From Humulus lupulus (lineage: Eukaryota > Streptophyta > Magnoliopsida > Rosales > Cannabaceae), in contig NC_084794.1 of the NCBI RefSeq assembly GCF_963169125.1, positions 114,366,358-114,430,357 of the forward strand: 64,000 nt of DNA, given 5' to 3'. A model generated the notes under the pieces. It saw only the letters and a program-made list of their open reading frames with translations, was not told where the DNA came from and ran no database searches. Every line of letters begins with the position of its first letter. The stretch's first letter is position 1. The position numbers were made by a program, and so were the translations under genes. Below, one piece after another: positions 52,392-64,000 of this stretch.

Positions 52392-55300
52392 GCCGCCGGA
52401 GGTTCTCAGCGAGAGGCTCAAGGTGACAACGAGTCAGCGCCTGCACGCCAGCGCTCGCCACCTTTACAGCCAGCTCCTGTGGCAGGTACCATACTCACCA
52501 TCTGCGAAGGCCCACATCTTGCAGGAGATAGTGGAAAAGCAAGGGAATGATACGCTCGAACCCTACGCCACGACCAGGACATCGAGATGATGAGTGTTGA
52601 GGATCGTACACCCAAAAAGGCTTGAACAGAGGAGGAACTGATCACCTTCTCTGATGATGACGCCCAGCATGTGCGATTCCCACACTCCGATCCGCTGGTC
52701 ATGGATGTCCAAATCGCAAATATGATGGTGAAAAGGGTGTTGGTCGATACAGGAAGTTCGGTAAACATCCTATATAAGTCCTCGCTGGAAAGGATGAAAC
52801 TGTCCATCAAGGACCTAGAGCCATGCAACCAAACCATTTATGGTTTTTCTGGAGAAGGGCTCGCCCCAGTAGGGTCAATTAGACTCCCAGTCACAACAGG
52901 TACCGCGCTTGCTAACAGGACATTACTCACCACTTTTATAGTGGTTGATTGTCCTTCGGCATATAATGCCGTGATAGGGAGACCCAATTCTGGTTGACCT
53001 TCGAGCCGTCACTTCTGTGTGGCACCTCACCATGAAGTTCCCAACAGACGCAGGAGTAGGATGCTTACTGGGAAACCAGCGAGAGGCGAGAGAATGCTAC
53101 AACGCCTCGATCACCAAAGCAAAAAGGGTGTATCGAGGGATGCCGCCGGAAAAGAGTTGCAAATGGAATCTGATGTTCAAGCCCGCTCAAGTGATAATCT
53201 CACCAAATAAGGCGTTGCCCAAAGTGAGGATAAAGACTTAGATCCTCGCTTTGGGGATTTCGAAGAAGAAGTAGGCCCCATCGAGGACCTTGAAGAGGTC
53301 CAACTCGATGAGGGAAATCTGACCAGAGTTGTGAAAGTCGGTAAAAAATTAGAGACAACAACGAAGCAAGCACTGGTGGAGTTCTTGAAAAAGAACTAGG
53401 ATGTCTTTGCCTGGTTGCATAAAGACATGGTTGAGATAGATCCTGCAATCATCAGCCATGTCCTGAACATTGACAAAAACTTCGCACCTGTGCAACAGAA
53501 AAGAAGGCTGCTCGACAAAGACCGATCGAAAGCTTTAAAGGAAGAAGTCGAGAAGCTGAAGGAGAATGGGTTCATTAGGGTGGCATTTTATCCATCGTGG
53601 GTCTCCAATTTCGTACTCGTGCCTAAGTCGAATGGCAAGTGGCGTACGTGCGTGGATTTTACAGACCTCAATAAAGCTTGCCCTAAAGACTGCTTCCCAC
53701 TCCCGAGGATCGACCAGCTGGTCGATGCCACTATAGGACACGAGATCCTCTCATTTATGGATGCCTACTCTGGGTATAACCAAATTAGTATGCTTCCCCC
53801 TGATGAGGATCACACTAGCTTTTGAACCGATACAGGGCTCTACTGTTATAAGGTGATGCCCTTTGGTTTGAAAAACGCTGGTGTGACTTACCAGAGACTC
53901 GTCAACCACATGTTTAAGGAGTTGATCGGGGCAAACATGGAGGTTTACGTCGACGACATGCTGGTTAAGTCGAAGAAGGCAAAAGAACATATAAGGGATT
54001 TGCAGGAATGCTTCAACGTCCTTAATAAATGCAGGATGAAGTTGAATCCCCTCAAATGTTCCTTCGGAGTTGGATCAGGGAAGTTCTTGGGATTCATAGT
54101 TAACTCAAGAGGAATTGAAACTAATCCCGAAAAGATAAAAGTCCTGATCGAGACGAAGTCACCAGTGAAGATTAAAGATGTACAAAGCTTGACTAGGAGA
54201 ATTGCTGCCCTCAGTAGATTTATATCAAAATCAACGGACAAGTGTGTCCCATTTTTCAATCTACTCAGAGGCAACAAGAAATTCGAATGGACAGATGAGT
54301 GCGAACAAGCCTTTCAAGCACTGAAAGCGCATATGGCATAGCCATCCATTCTATCGAAGCCAGTCGCTAGGGAGACTTTGTTCATCTAGTTGGCAATCAC
54401 AGATTACGTTGCTAGTGTTGTTCTGGTGTGAGAAGAATAAGGTGTACAAAAGGTTGTCTATTACGTATGCAAAAGACTGATCGGAGCAGAATTGAGATAT
54501 CCCCCCATCGAAAGGTTAGCCTACTGCTTAGTATTGGCCTCTAGGAAGCTGCGGCCTTACTTCCAAGCCCATCCAATTACGGTATTGACCGACCAGCCTC
54601 TTCGGCAAGTCCTGCAAAAGCCAGAGGCTGCCGGAAGATTACTAAAGTGGGCTGTCGAACTCGGGCAGTTCGACATATCTTACCTGCCGCGAGCAGCGAT
54701 AAAGGGGCAAGCCTTAGCCGACTTCATTGCTGAGTTCACAGAACTCGTAGGTAGCGAGCAGATGGAGGAGACGAGCAAGCCTGAATGTCAAACCCAAGCA
54801 CCCTCGTGGAAATTGTTCACCAGCGGATCATCTAACGAATTCCATGCAGGAGCGAGAGTGATATTGATAACGCCAGAAAGGCATCGATTTCACTGTGCAA
54901 TAAGGTTTGACTTCACTGCCTCTAAAAATGAGGCTGAGTATGAAGCATTGCTTGCTGGGATGCGGTTAGCCAAGGATATGAACATAAAAGCGCTTGATAT
55001 TTACAGTGATTCTCAGCTAGTCGTGAATCAGATCTTGGGAGAGTATCAGCGCGAGGATTAAAAATGGTCGCTTATCTGAACAAAGCAAAGGATCTTTTGG
55101 CCCAATTCGGCAGATACACTCTACAGCAAGTGCCTCGTGATCAAAATTCCCATGCAGACGCTTTGGCAAAGTTGGCAAGTGCAAAAGATGCTGATACTCT
55201 GAACATAGTGCCAGTCGAACGACTGCCCGCACCCAGCATCCAAACAACAGAAACCTCTCTAGTCATCCAAATGGCGGATACATGGATGGCGCCATATGTA

Positions 55301-56504
55301 GAGTATCTATCAAGTGGCATGCTGCCAGCAGACAGAAACAAAGCCAGGACCCTTCAGCGGCAGGCTGCTAGGTATATCCTGGTTGATGGAATTCTATACT
55401 GAAGGGGAAACTCACTGCCATTTCTTAGGTGTATTACAAATGAGAAATCCAAAGAGTTGATGAAGGAGGTACACGAAGGTTTTTGCGGGGACCACGCTGG
55501 GGGGCAAAGCCTGTCGAAAAAGATCCTAAGACAAGGATATTTCTGGCCAACAATGAATGAAGACTCCATGGAGTTCGTGCGAAAATGTGACAAGTGCCAA
55601 AGGTTTTCTAAGATCCCGCGAGCAGCTCCCAATGAATTAAAGTAGATGTAGAGTCCATGGCCCTTTGCGGTTTGGGGAATAGATCTAATCAGATCTTCGC
55701 CCACGGGGAAAGGTGGTGTAAAGTACACAGTGGTTGCCGTCGACTACTTCACCAAATGGGCCGAAGTTGAGCCACTCGCGACCATAACGACGAAGAAAGT
55801 GCTTGACTTCGTGGTCAAAAACATTATCTGTCGCTATGGATTGCCAAAAAAGATAGTCTCAGATAATGGCACCCAGTTCGACAGTGATCTATTCACATAT
55901 TTCTGCAGACGTCACGACATTATTAAAAGCTTTTCTTCAGTCGCTCATCCCCAAGCAAATGGACAAGTCGAGGCGGTCAACAAAACACTGAAGAATACAT
56001 TGAAGAAGCTAAGGGAGCATGGCCAGAATAGTTGCCTGAAGTCCTCTGGTCATACAGAACTTCCCACCAAACAGCAACAGGTCATACCCCATTTTCCTTG
56101 GCATACGGGCATGAAGCCATGTTGCCTGTGGAGTTGGATCCGCCCTCTCACCGCAGATTAACATACGACCAGGATTCTAACAGCCAGTTACTCATGGAAT
56201 CCTTGGACTCAATTGATGAAAGGCGTGAACAAGCCCAGCTTTGAGTAGCTGCATACCAGCAGAAGGTCGCCCGGTATTTCAACTCCAAAGTTCAAGAAAG
56301 AAAATTCAGTGTTGGAGACCTTGTGCTCCAAAGAGTTTTCTTAGCACCCGCGACCAAGCTGCTGGAGTACTCGGGCCAAATTGGGAAGGGCCTTACCAGA
56401 TTGATGAAGTCCTTTACCTAAGCACTTATAAACTTGCACGCTTAAACGGAGATCTCGTTCCTCGATATTGGAATGGAGAACACATGCGCAAGTATTATCA
56501 ATGA
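52392..56504 (+). pseudogene. pol: Tat-C pol: protease, RT, dual RNase H, integrase
   Basis: Protease VLVDTGSSVNILYKSSLERM (52740-52800) has an intact D-T-G. A frameshift near 52985 follows. RT (53415-54340): NKACPKDCFPLPRIDQLVDA and intact MEVYVDDMLVK (53937-53970). The first RNase H is degenerate (54490-54690). The second RNase H (54805-55050) reads LFTSGSSNE where LYVDGSSNE is expected, so the first catalytic Asp is lost. Integrase: HHCC (FCGDHAGGQSLSKKI to CDKCQR), WGIDLIR, SDNGTQFDS, QVEAVNKTLK, a frameshift near 56015, and C-terminal NWEGPYQID to the stop at 56502. Confidence 0.92.
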
Positions 56505-57152
56505 CCAATTCTTCTTAAAGAATTGGCTTGTATAAATTTTACTTTTACAAGTTTTGTGTAAGATCTTATTGATCACTCGTAAAGACATGTTTAGTCCATT
56601 TACTACGAGAATAAAAGGGACTATGCTCAGCCAATCATTTCTTGCCAACTATTGTATTTATTACAGGTATTTGCTCATTACGTGTGTTGTTTTGTTGTAT
56701 TTTAATTCTAATCACATTGCTACGAGTAGTAACGTTCGGGCAGGTTCTAGTCAAGGCAAGTGACCAAGGACCTAAAGCTCCCCGATCACTTGGGGGGCAT
56801 ACGAGGTACAAGTAAGCAAAGCATATCGTTAAAAGGTATGTAAACACATGAGCAAAATAAGGGAAAGCATGCTACGACACTTAGAGTATTTTTCAAAATT
56901 TTAGTATTTTGTTAAATCAAACCAAAGTGCTATGCTAAGTTCGGTCATGCGAACAATTAGATGTTATAATATGCAAATATATCATAATATCAAAGTGATT
57001 CTTTTACACTACAAGCAGTGACTGCTTGGATGTAATTGTTTAAAATAAAAGTAAAAGCTGCCCGTGCAACAAAACCAAAGAAAAATTATATTGTCTTTAC
57101 ATCACGACCCATAGGTCGTGTAGTTAAAAAAGAAATATAAAAGAAAAATAAA
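56505..57152. other. Tat-C non-coding gap between convergent genes
   Basis: About 650 bp between pol (+) and the antisense gene (-). AT-rich. Unlike Tat-A and Tat-B I see no clear tandem array here. Confidence 0.6.
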
Positions 57153-59769
57153 TCATGGAGCTTGAGGAGCTGGAGGATCCTGGGGAGGAGTTTGGTCAAC
57201 GACTTCATTATCTGCACCCTCCATCCCGGCGGCCAGCGAGATTTCGGGGGATGCAGGGACCCTCGACCTTTCTTCTTCAGCAAGTTGAGTTGTGCAGCGA
57301 GCCAGCTCAGCTTCCCTTGCGTTCTCAGGAAGGTAGTCAAAATTGGCACCCTGATTATGCTTCCAGAAATCATAGAAGCACCTCAGAGTGGCATTTTTGT
57401 ACCTCTCTAAGTTGGCAGCATTAGTCTTCTCCAAGTCCTTGACTCGGGCCTCCATGTCTCTGGTTTCTAGCCTTCTCGCGATCAAGTCCAGCTCGAGCTA
57501 CTTAGCCACCTTATAATTAGAGCGGTTGGACTCCTTGTATTGGTCCCTCAGCTCGCGGGCTTTCTCCAGAGATTTCAGCTTCTCCTCCAACTCCTTGGCC
57601 AGTTGGGCCTTTTCCGCGGTCGCCACCGCCAACTGATCAACATGCCTGGCCTCGGTAGCTTTGATTTCGTCCTCGTGCCGATGATCCGAGGTCCTGGCCT
57701 CCTCGGTGACGGCACCCAGGCAGATGCGGCCAGAAGTAAGAGTCAGCATGGCCTGCATTCAGAACAAACATTAGACAAACAGTAAAATTACCAAAAGCCT
57801 AATGTCACAAAGGAAACAACCTACACTGTGAACTCATTCAAGGCTCGGTTCAAAATTGGGTCGACGCCCATCATCTCTGTAGCCGCCATTGCTGCTCGGC
57901 AACGATCATGCTTCATAATTTTGGTAAACCTCTCCTTGATCAGCCTAAAGGAGTGGCCAACCATCAGGTTCCCAGTTGAAGCAGGACCTTCTTGCTGGGT
58001 TTGGTCGGATGGGGCGGCAGGAGAAGGAGTTGACCCGGCTGCAGCAGATGGAGTCTGCTGCTCGTAGGGGGAAGTCGGAGTCATGGTGACAGAGGGCCCG
58101 TCCTCCGAAGGGCCTTCATTGTGGGCCTTCTTCGCAGTAGGCGCTTTGCTGCTCTCCCTATCATGTCTCTTGCTAGCTTTCTTTTTGCTTGGAAGGGCAG
58201 CAGCAGCCTCTAAGTTGCGGTAAAGGTCGAAGACATTCGAGGAGTCCATACCTGAAAAGCAAGAATAAAGTCGAGCCATGAGATAGCATGAATAGCCAAA
58301 CACATTACATCAGAAAAAGAAGCAAAAAAGGATTGCAAAGTCCAATACCCGAGCTATTATTACTGGTCGCTACACTACAGACTCTACTAGTCTTACACTC
58401 ATTCTTTGATACGAAGAAGTCTGGCCCTAAGTGTGGAGCATATTTAAAATTGCCGTCCCCATCGAACAGATGACAGGGAATTGGAAAATTGTTTAAAAGC
58501 GAAATTACTGTACCGTTGTCATCCGACGAGTCGTCAAAGAGTTTGACAAGCTCGGTGGCCTTCTACTTTCCTTTTCCTTTGGGAGCCGAGAGCCTTTCTG
58601 CTCAAGGAGTACTAGCAGGTTCCCTGATCGTGACCCCAGTTAGTCTCCTCCGCGGAGGAGACGCTTGGGGTTGCCGCTCGGGTTCCTCTTCGGCGCGAGC
58701 ACTCCCTGCTGAAGGCCCCCTCGTCTTTGATTGAGGGTCCCAAAGGCTAGCCAACCTAAGGTTAGCCTCTGTAACTAGATTTTTGACACGCTTCTCAGCA
58801 TCTGACATGCTGGCTAAGAGTGTCGCTCTTGACTCCATTCCCGGAGTTGGGTTTGGTCGCAGCCACGGGCTTGAAAGACATTAAAAGTTTAAGACACTGT
58901 GGAGGAAAAACACTAAGTGAAGAAGCCAACCAGCGATGCGAAAGTTTTACCTCCTCGTGCGAAAGCCAAGTTGTCCGCAACCAGGTTAGGCGTAAGGAAG
59001 TACTCTTGGTAGTACCTCCCCATGTTGGAGATGTGGGTCGTGTCAGTCGGGAAAGTGCATCCATTTTCCTGATGGCAAAGATGGAAGAACCCCGTGCCTT
59101 CTTGGTTGGGGTTAGACTTGAGGTCGAACAGGTAGTTGACCTCATGTGGCGATGGCACGGGCCATTTTTTCTAGTTGTATAGGATATAGAGTGCAGCAAG
59201 CATCCTATATCCCTTTGGAGTAATTTGGAAGGGGGCAACTCCGAAATAGTTGGCCACCCCCTGAAAGAATGGATGAAGAGGTAAGGTGGCTCCTGCTTCA
59301 ACATGAAACCGCGACCAGGCGCTGTAGGCACCTCCAGGCAGATTCGCCCTTTGGTCTAGGTTGGGCTTGACTAGGGTCACCCCTGTCAGATTGTATTTTC
59401 TTAAGTAGTTGGCAATCATTCTGACCGTCACCCTACTCTCAGAGACTACATGCCACTCGACATCCGACTTAATAGCGTGTCGAGGGCGGGCATGCCTTTG
59501 GATATTTGGATCAAGGGCATTTTCATCTCGACCACTGGTCGAGGGAGCATCAGCAGCAGGTTGATGAGAAGTGTTGGAGGTTTTTCTTTTCTGGGCCTTA
59601 GTTTTGGTACGAGCCATATTTCGAGTCAAAACTGGGGAAGTGTTTGGATTAATGCGAGAAAAAGGAATATTAGGTATCAATATCAAGGGTTGTTCTTCAT
59701 CCTCAAGCAGTTGAGCCAGCAGATCGTCATCGATGGGTCTTTCTCCGCCCCATGGGTCTTTCATATGAA
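57153..59769 (-). pseudogene. Tat-C antisense gene: about four coding exons
   Basis: Minus strand. Exon with ATG 59764: 59769-58951 (acceptor TCTGTTTGCAG, donor GTAAAA), containing EAGATLPLHPFFQGV and FGVAPFQITPKGYRML, with a stop at 59173-59171. A middle exon of about 58869-58510 (SMSDAEKRVKNLVTEANLRL) has uncertain ends and a probable frameshift. Exon 58251-57827 (acceptor TTGCTTTTCAG, donor GTGTAG) holds MDSSNVFDLYRNLEAAAAL and a Ser/Pro/Thr-rich linker. Exon 57752-57153 (acceptor TGAATGCAG) is a coiled coil (KAQLAKELEEKLKSLEKARE) with one stop at 57500. The last junction is phase 0 and open. Function unknown; counterpart of the genes in Tat-A and Tat-B. Confidence 0.75.
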
Positions 59770-60374
59770 CTGCAAACAGAGAAAGGGGAAGATAAGACGC
59801 ACAGCCTGGGAGCTTAAGTTGAAAGTTGGAATAACGTTGCTCGTGTCTATCGACCAGCAGCATTCTAACCGAAACACTAAGTTTTATGCGAGCAATTTGA
59901 AAAATGAATCAAAAAGTGAAAGTAAAAGTTTTTTCTGAAAAAAGCTTTTTCAACTCTAAAGGGGCGGGAAAAACCCAATTTTTCAATTAGCCTAAAAATC
60001 GATTTTTTACATCAATTTTATGCCCTAAATCCATGATCCTGACTATCAAACTGATTCCTAACTTATATAGAGCAAAAATACACTACCCTATCAAGCATCA
60101 AACGGTATATGCAAAATCTCCACAAATTTATACCCAAGAACACGAAAAGTCTCAGAGCACAGAAGCATCATGATGGCATCTCAAAGGGTTAAACGTCGAA
60201 GAAAGTTTACTTGAGTGAAGATTGGAGATTCTGAGAAGGAGGAACTTAGAATTTTCAGGCGAAAGATCCTCGACAAAACGTCTGAAAACCTTGAAGTTCG
60301 GGGCTCTGAGATATTTTTCTTGGGATTTCTTGGCAAAAGATGGCGTGTAAAGAGTTAAAAGAAGATTGTTGGGA

Positions 60375-60383
60375 TTATTTATA
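60375..60383 (-). promoter_or_regulatory. TATA box and leader exon of the Tat-C antisense gene
   Basis: On the minus strand TATAAATAA, followed by a leader of about 140 bp ending at 60211 with donor GTAAACTTTC. The next acceptor before the coding exon is at 59770. The arrangement is the same as in Tat-A and Tat-B, about 230 bp from the 3' LTR. Confidence 0.6.
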
Positions 60384-60602
60384 GAACTGATGTATGCCAA
60401 AAAGGGGTAATCATGAGTTGCCTTTTTTCAAAGCATGGGGGAGTGTAACAGCCGTCAGAATGGTTTCTTGAAAACTGAAAAGGCTTGATTAGACGTGATT
60501 AGGTCACTATTTTAAAAAACACACGAGGCCTCTGACAGATTTCGTGGGGCATATGAAAAGTTGTTTTCCTAAGTTTACTTATTGCTAGTCCTAATAAATA
60601 AA

Positions 60603-60615
60603 CTTGGGGGGCAAA
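60603..60615 (+). other. Tat-C polypurine tract
   Basis: CTTGGGGGGCAAA immediately before the 3' LTR; near-identical to that of Tat-B. Confidence 0.85.
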
Positions 60616-61202
60616 TGTTTATCCATAAATCAGTTGCTGATGATGTGGCAAGGATTTTTGACATGTGGCGGACACGCAGTAGAGATACGGCTCGCCTATC
60701 GACCAGCATTATTTCTGCACGACGGGATCAAGTTTTGTGTACGACCAGGCTGGTCGTATGTTAGTTCATTTACGTAAAAATCTGTACAGTTGTGATGATA
60801 TCCGAGAATATCTCTTCATTATGACTTGCAGATCTGATCATTAAGGATAGATATTATTTCCTAATTTATGTAACTCTTCCTGAGCCTATAAATACACAAG
60901 AAATAGCTCAAGGAAGGGGATCGATCTCTTTTTTCTGAGAGAATTATATTACTATTATCCATCACTGTATTGCTTGATTCCTCAAAGGTCCGTGAAACTC
61001 AGGAACCTTTGTTCTTTGATCACACCTTGGGAGTTCAATATTAATAATAGTATCAAGTGGACGTAGGTCATTACCAATTCTTGGGGCCGAACCACTATAA
61101 ATCACTGTGTTCTTTATCTTTCCATTAGATTATTTTCAAGCTCTATATCATTTTCTTGTCGTTTCCTAGACTCCGTGTCGTTGACCAAAATCAGGTTCAA
61201 CA
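60616..61202 (+). mobile_element. Tat-C 3' LTR (587 bp)
   Basis: TGTTTATCCATAA to GGTTCAACA, with the TATA box at 60887-60894 and the 19-bp palindrome at 60740-60758. TSD CTTAC follows at 61203-61207. Confidence 0.95.
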
Positions 61203-61207
61203 CTTAC

Positions 61208-64000
61208 ATATCCATGTCTTAGACTAATGTGTCTAGACTTCCCATTATACACTCCGATGTATGCTCTAGCCAATGTCACTTGGATATCACAATTGATCAA
61301 TATAGTAGATACATTATCTTTGATTAGGGGAATCTCTATCAACAGATACCTTAACCATTCGGCCTCTTTGCCGGTAGCAGCTAGAGCTATGAACTCTGCT
61401 TCCATAGTGGAATGAGATATACAGGTTTGTTTCATGGAACCCCAAGAAATTGCACCTCCACCAAGTGTAAATACCCAACTAGTTGTGGACAAGTTGTCCC
61501 CAAGATTGGATATCCAACTTGCATCTGTATATCCTTCTAAAATCGAAGGAAATTTGGAGTAGTGAAGGCTTAGTCCTTTGGTTTTCTTGAGATAACCTAG
61601 GACTCTTCCAATTGCCTTCCAGTGATCCACACTTGGATTACTTGTAAACCTACTAAGTTTACTTATTGCAAATGCTATATCAGGTCTAGTACATTGGGCA
61701 ACGTACATTAGACTCCCTATAGCACTAGCGCACTCCAATTGAGCCACCGCTCTTCCTTCATTCTTCTCTAGTTTTACACTATGATCGAATTGAGTATTGG
61801 CATCTTTAACCTTAAGATGGTTAAATTTGTTCAATACTTTCTCAACATAGTGGGCTTGCCCTAATGCAAAACCCCCACTATGTTTCTTTACTTTGATACC
61901 GAGTATGGTATCAACTTCTCCAAGATCTTTCATCTTGAGGGTTGATGATAGAAACCTCTTCGTTTCTTCTATCCCTTTCATGCTATTACTTAGAATAAGC
62001 ATGTCATTCACTTATAAGAAAACAATGATCACATATCTCTTACAAGTTTTGGAATACAAACACTTGTCTCCATTGTTATGTCTAAACCCATTAGACATGA
62101 TGGCTTGATCAAATTTCTCATGTCATTGCTTAGGAGCTTGTTTCAATCCATATAAGGATTTTACAAGTCTACAAACTTTATGTTCATATTTTGGTAGGAC
62201 AAACCCTTCGGGTTGTTCCATATGGACCTCCACATTGAGGTCACCATTAAGGAATGTCGTTTTGACATCCATTTGATGAACATACAAGTTGTGTACAGAA
62301 GCTAAAGCGAACAAAATTCTTATAGAAGTTGTTCTTGCAACAGGCGCATAAGTATCGAAATAATCGATACCCTCTTTTTGCCTAAACCCTTTAGGTACTA
62401 ATCTAGCTTTAATGGTTTGGATAGTGCCGTCAGTGTGGTATTTTCTCCTAAATATCCACTTACACCCAATTGGCTTAGACCCCGGTGGGAGGTCTACCAA
62501 TTCCCAAGTGTTATTGGAAAGAATGGAATCCATCTCATCGTTGATGGCTTCTTTCCAAAATGCACTATCTCTCGATTGCATAGCTTCTCTATAAGTCTTA
62601 GGATCATCCTCAACGAGAAGTACAATAGGAATTTTTCTAATGACTTCCTCTCTATTTCCTTCTACCATGTAGAATGAAATTCGTTGAGAATCCACTACTA
62701 GACTTTTATGATTTTTAAGCCTTTGACTTCTTCTAGGTTCAAAGGGTTGCTTTACATCCTTTTGAGAATTCTCCTCTTGAGAATCAACTTTGGATGTAGA
62801 AGCTTGAGAATTGTTCTCATATAACAAATTCTTCTTTAGAGATGTTGAAGCTTGAGAATTGTTGTCACATAACATATTCTCAAAAAATTCAACTTCTCTA
62901 GATTCAATCACAATATTAGACTCTAAGTCTAATAGCCTATAAGCTTTACTATTGTTGGCATAACCAACAAAAACACACTTTATGGCTCTTGAACCTAACT
63001 TTGTTCTATTAGGTTTGTTTTTCTTGCAATATGCAAGACACCCCACACTTTGAAGTACCATATGTTGGGTTTTCTTCCTTTCCATAACTCATATGGAGAT
63101 ATCTCATTTTTCTTCATCGGTATTCGATTAAGAATGTGACAAGCGGTTAAAAGCGCTTCACCCCATAAGTTGATGTTCAACTTAGAAAACACCAACATAG
63201 AATTTATCATCTCTAGAAAAGTCCTATTTTTCCTTTCGGCAACACCATTGTGTGTGGTGTATAAGGTGCTGTGCACTCATGAATTATACCATTTTCTTCA
63301 CAAAAGGTATTGAATTCACTAGAGAAGTACTCTCCTCCTCTATCACTTCTTAGAACCTTAATCTTTTTATTTAGTTGATTTTCAACTTCTAATTTATACA
63401 GTTTAAAAGCATTAAAAGTTTCATCTTTTTGCTTTAAAAGAAACACATAGGTATATCTACTAAAATCATCTATAAAAGTAAGAAAATACATTTTACCACC
63501 TCTAGTTAAAACACCATTTAATTCACAAAGATCACTATGGATTAAATTTAGTAAATTAGATGATCTTTCTACACTAGGAAATGGTTTCTTAATCATTTTT
63601 GCCTTAACACATGTTTCACATTTACCATAGTTTTTAATATTGCATGCAATCATACCACATTTAACTACTCTTTTCATGGTTAAAAAACCTATATGCGATA
63701 GTCTAAGATGCCACATAAATAAATAATCATACTCAACAATATAGGCGAAATTAACATTTTTATTGATAACATTGAAAGTTACATCATTGGTGCACAATTT
63801 AACCATACCCTCACAAGAGTACCCCTTTCCCAAAAATACATTTGAATTGGTAAGTATAAGTTTACCAGACTCAAAAATGGCTTTAATGCCAGGCTTGCCA
63901 AGCAAATCACCACTTACCAAGTTTCTACTTATTTTGGGAACATAAAGTACATTCACTAATGTAACTTTCTTGCCGGAGGTGAAGTAGACTTCAATAGTAC
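61208..64000 (-). pseudogene. pol: Cop3 pol: protease end, integrase, RT, RNase H (continues past window)
   Basis: From 64000 down: end of the protease region ([20 protein letters not shown]), GAG-pre-integrase ([18 protein letters not shown]), integrase core with D in [10 protein letters not shown] in [10 protein letters not shown] and E in VAERKNRTF, and frameshifts near 63250 and 63050. An integrase tail follows, then RT with WELVDLPPGSKPIGCKWIF and VHQMDVKTTFLNG (62540-62250). A stop lies near 62120. The RT catalytic box reads stop-VNDML (62014-61998) instead of YVDDML. RNase [36 protein letters not shown], ending [10 protein letters not shown] at Tat-C. Confidence 0.9.

Larger units (their letters stand above)
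49658..61202 (+). mobile_element. Tat-C: Tat-lineage Ty3/gypsy element, 11,545 bp, with antisense gene
   Basis: Two 587-bp LTRs differing at about 16 positions by eye (2.7%), the youngest of the three. PBS, gag-pol (+), opposing multi-exon gene (-), PPT, and CTTAC duplications. The pol has the dual RNase H. Frameshifts and stops in gag, protease, RNase H and integrase make it non-functional. Confidence 0.95.
34775..64000 (-). mobile_element. Cop3: Ty1/copia element, host of Tat-B and Tat-C
   Basis: Minus-strand copia. 3' LTR in two pieces (34775-35777 and 48751-48892) split by Tat-B, then PPT and 3' UTR, the pol C-terminus (49502-49652), Tat-C, then the rest of pol from 61208 to the window edge. 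Its 5' part lies beyond 64000. It is inserted into LTR-E at 34774. Motifs and 3' UTR show it is a close relative of Cop2. Confidence 0.87.

Noticed and set aside
58820..59182. 120-codon plus ORF over Tat-C
   Set aside because: Shadow of the antisense gene exon carrying the continuation after APFQITPKGYR.

Overview
The window is plant nuclear DNA, very probably from a eudicot, and consists almost entirely of decayed LTR retrotransposons nested inside one another. The evidence is long Ty3/gypsy and Ty1/copia LTRs with TG..CA ends, an initiator-tRNA-Met primer-binding site (TGGTATCAGAGC), CCHC gag knuckles, pol domains of both superfamilies, and TATAAATA promoters. I see no ordinary host gene, tRNA, rRNA or CRISPR array. 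One possible small host-like gene lies at 9.87-10.2 kb. All boundaries were placed by eye.

Layout. Gy1 (+, 1-3518) is a chromovirus-type gypsy element: part of an LTR, a PBS and a broken gag. At about 3519 it is fused to the truncated integrase end of Gy2 (-, 3519 to about 9830), which has gag-pol and a long LTR with tandem repeats. Next come a short candidate gene with four MYB3R-type sites (9871-10212), a gypsy RT/RNase H scrap (10240-10916), an LTR-like block (10917 to about 12150), and copia element Cop1 (-). Cop1 is split by a 2376-bp solo gypsy LTR (12459-14834). From about 16143 to beyond the right edge lies one nest. Copia Cop2 (-) contains gypsy element Tat-A (+, 20170-32782, TSD TATCA) and a gypsy LTR (LTR-E, from 33590). 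LTR-E is split by copia Cop3 (-, 34775 to beyond 64000). Cop3 contains Tat-B (-, 35778-48745, TSD GTTAC) and Tat-C (+, 49658-61202, TSD CTTAC). This gives four insertion levels.

The most interesting content is in the three Tat-type gypsy elements (pol order protease, RT, RNase H, second RNase H, integrase). Each also carries, between the end of pol and its 3' LTR, a gene on the opposite strand. That gene has its own TATA box near the polypurine tract, what looks like a 5' leader intron, several coding exons with GT-AG introns, an N-terminal block sharing the pattern AGA(T/V)LPL, and a coiled-coil C-terminus. In Tat-A four exons join in frame to about 842 codons, with only two premature stops. 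The gene is therefore a regular part of these elements. Its likely relative is the family annotated as 'putative gypsy type transposon' (from memory; not searched).

All three Tat elements have paired LTRs of identical length: 828/828, 921/921 and 587/587 bp. By eye they differ at about 37, 50 and 16 sites, so Tat-C is the youngest and Tat-B the oldest. Every gag-pol is broken by stops and frameshifts, many of a type expected from decay of methylated cytosine.
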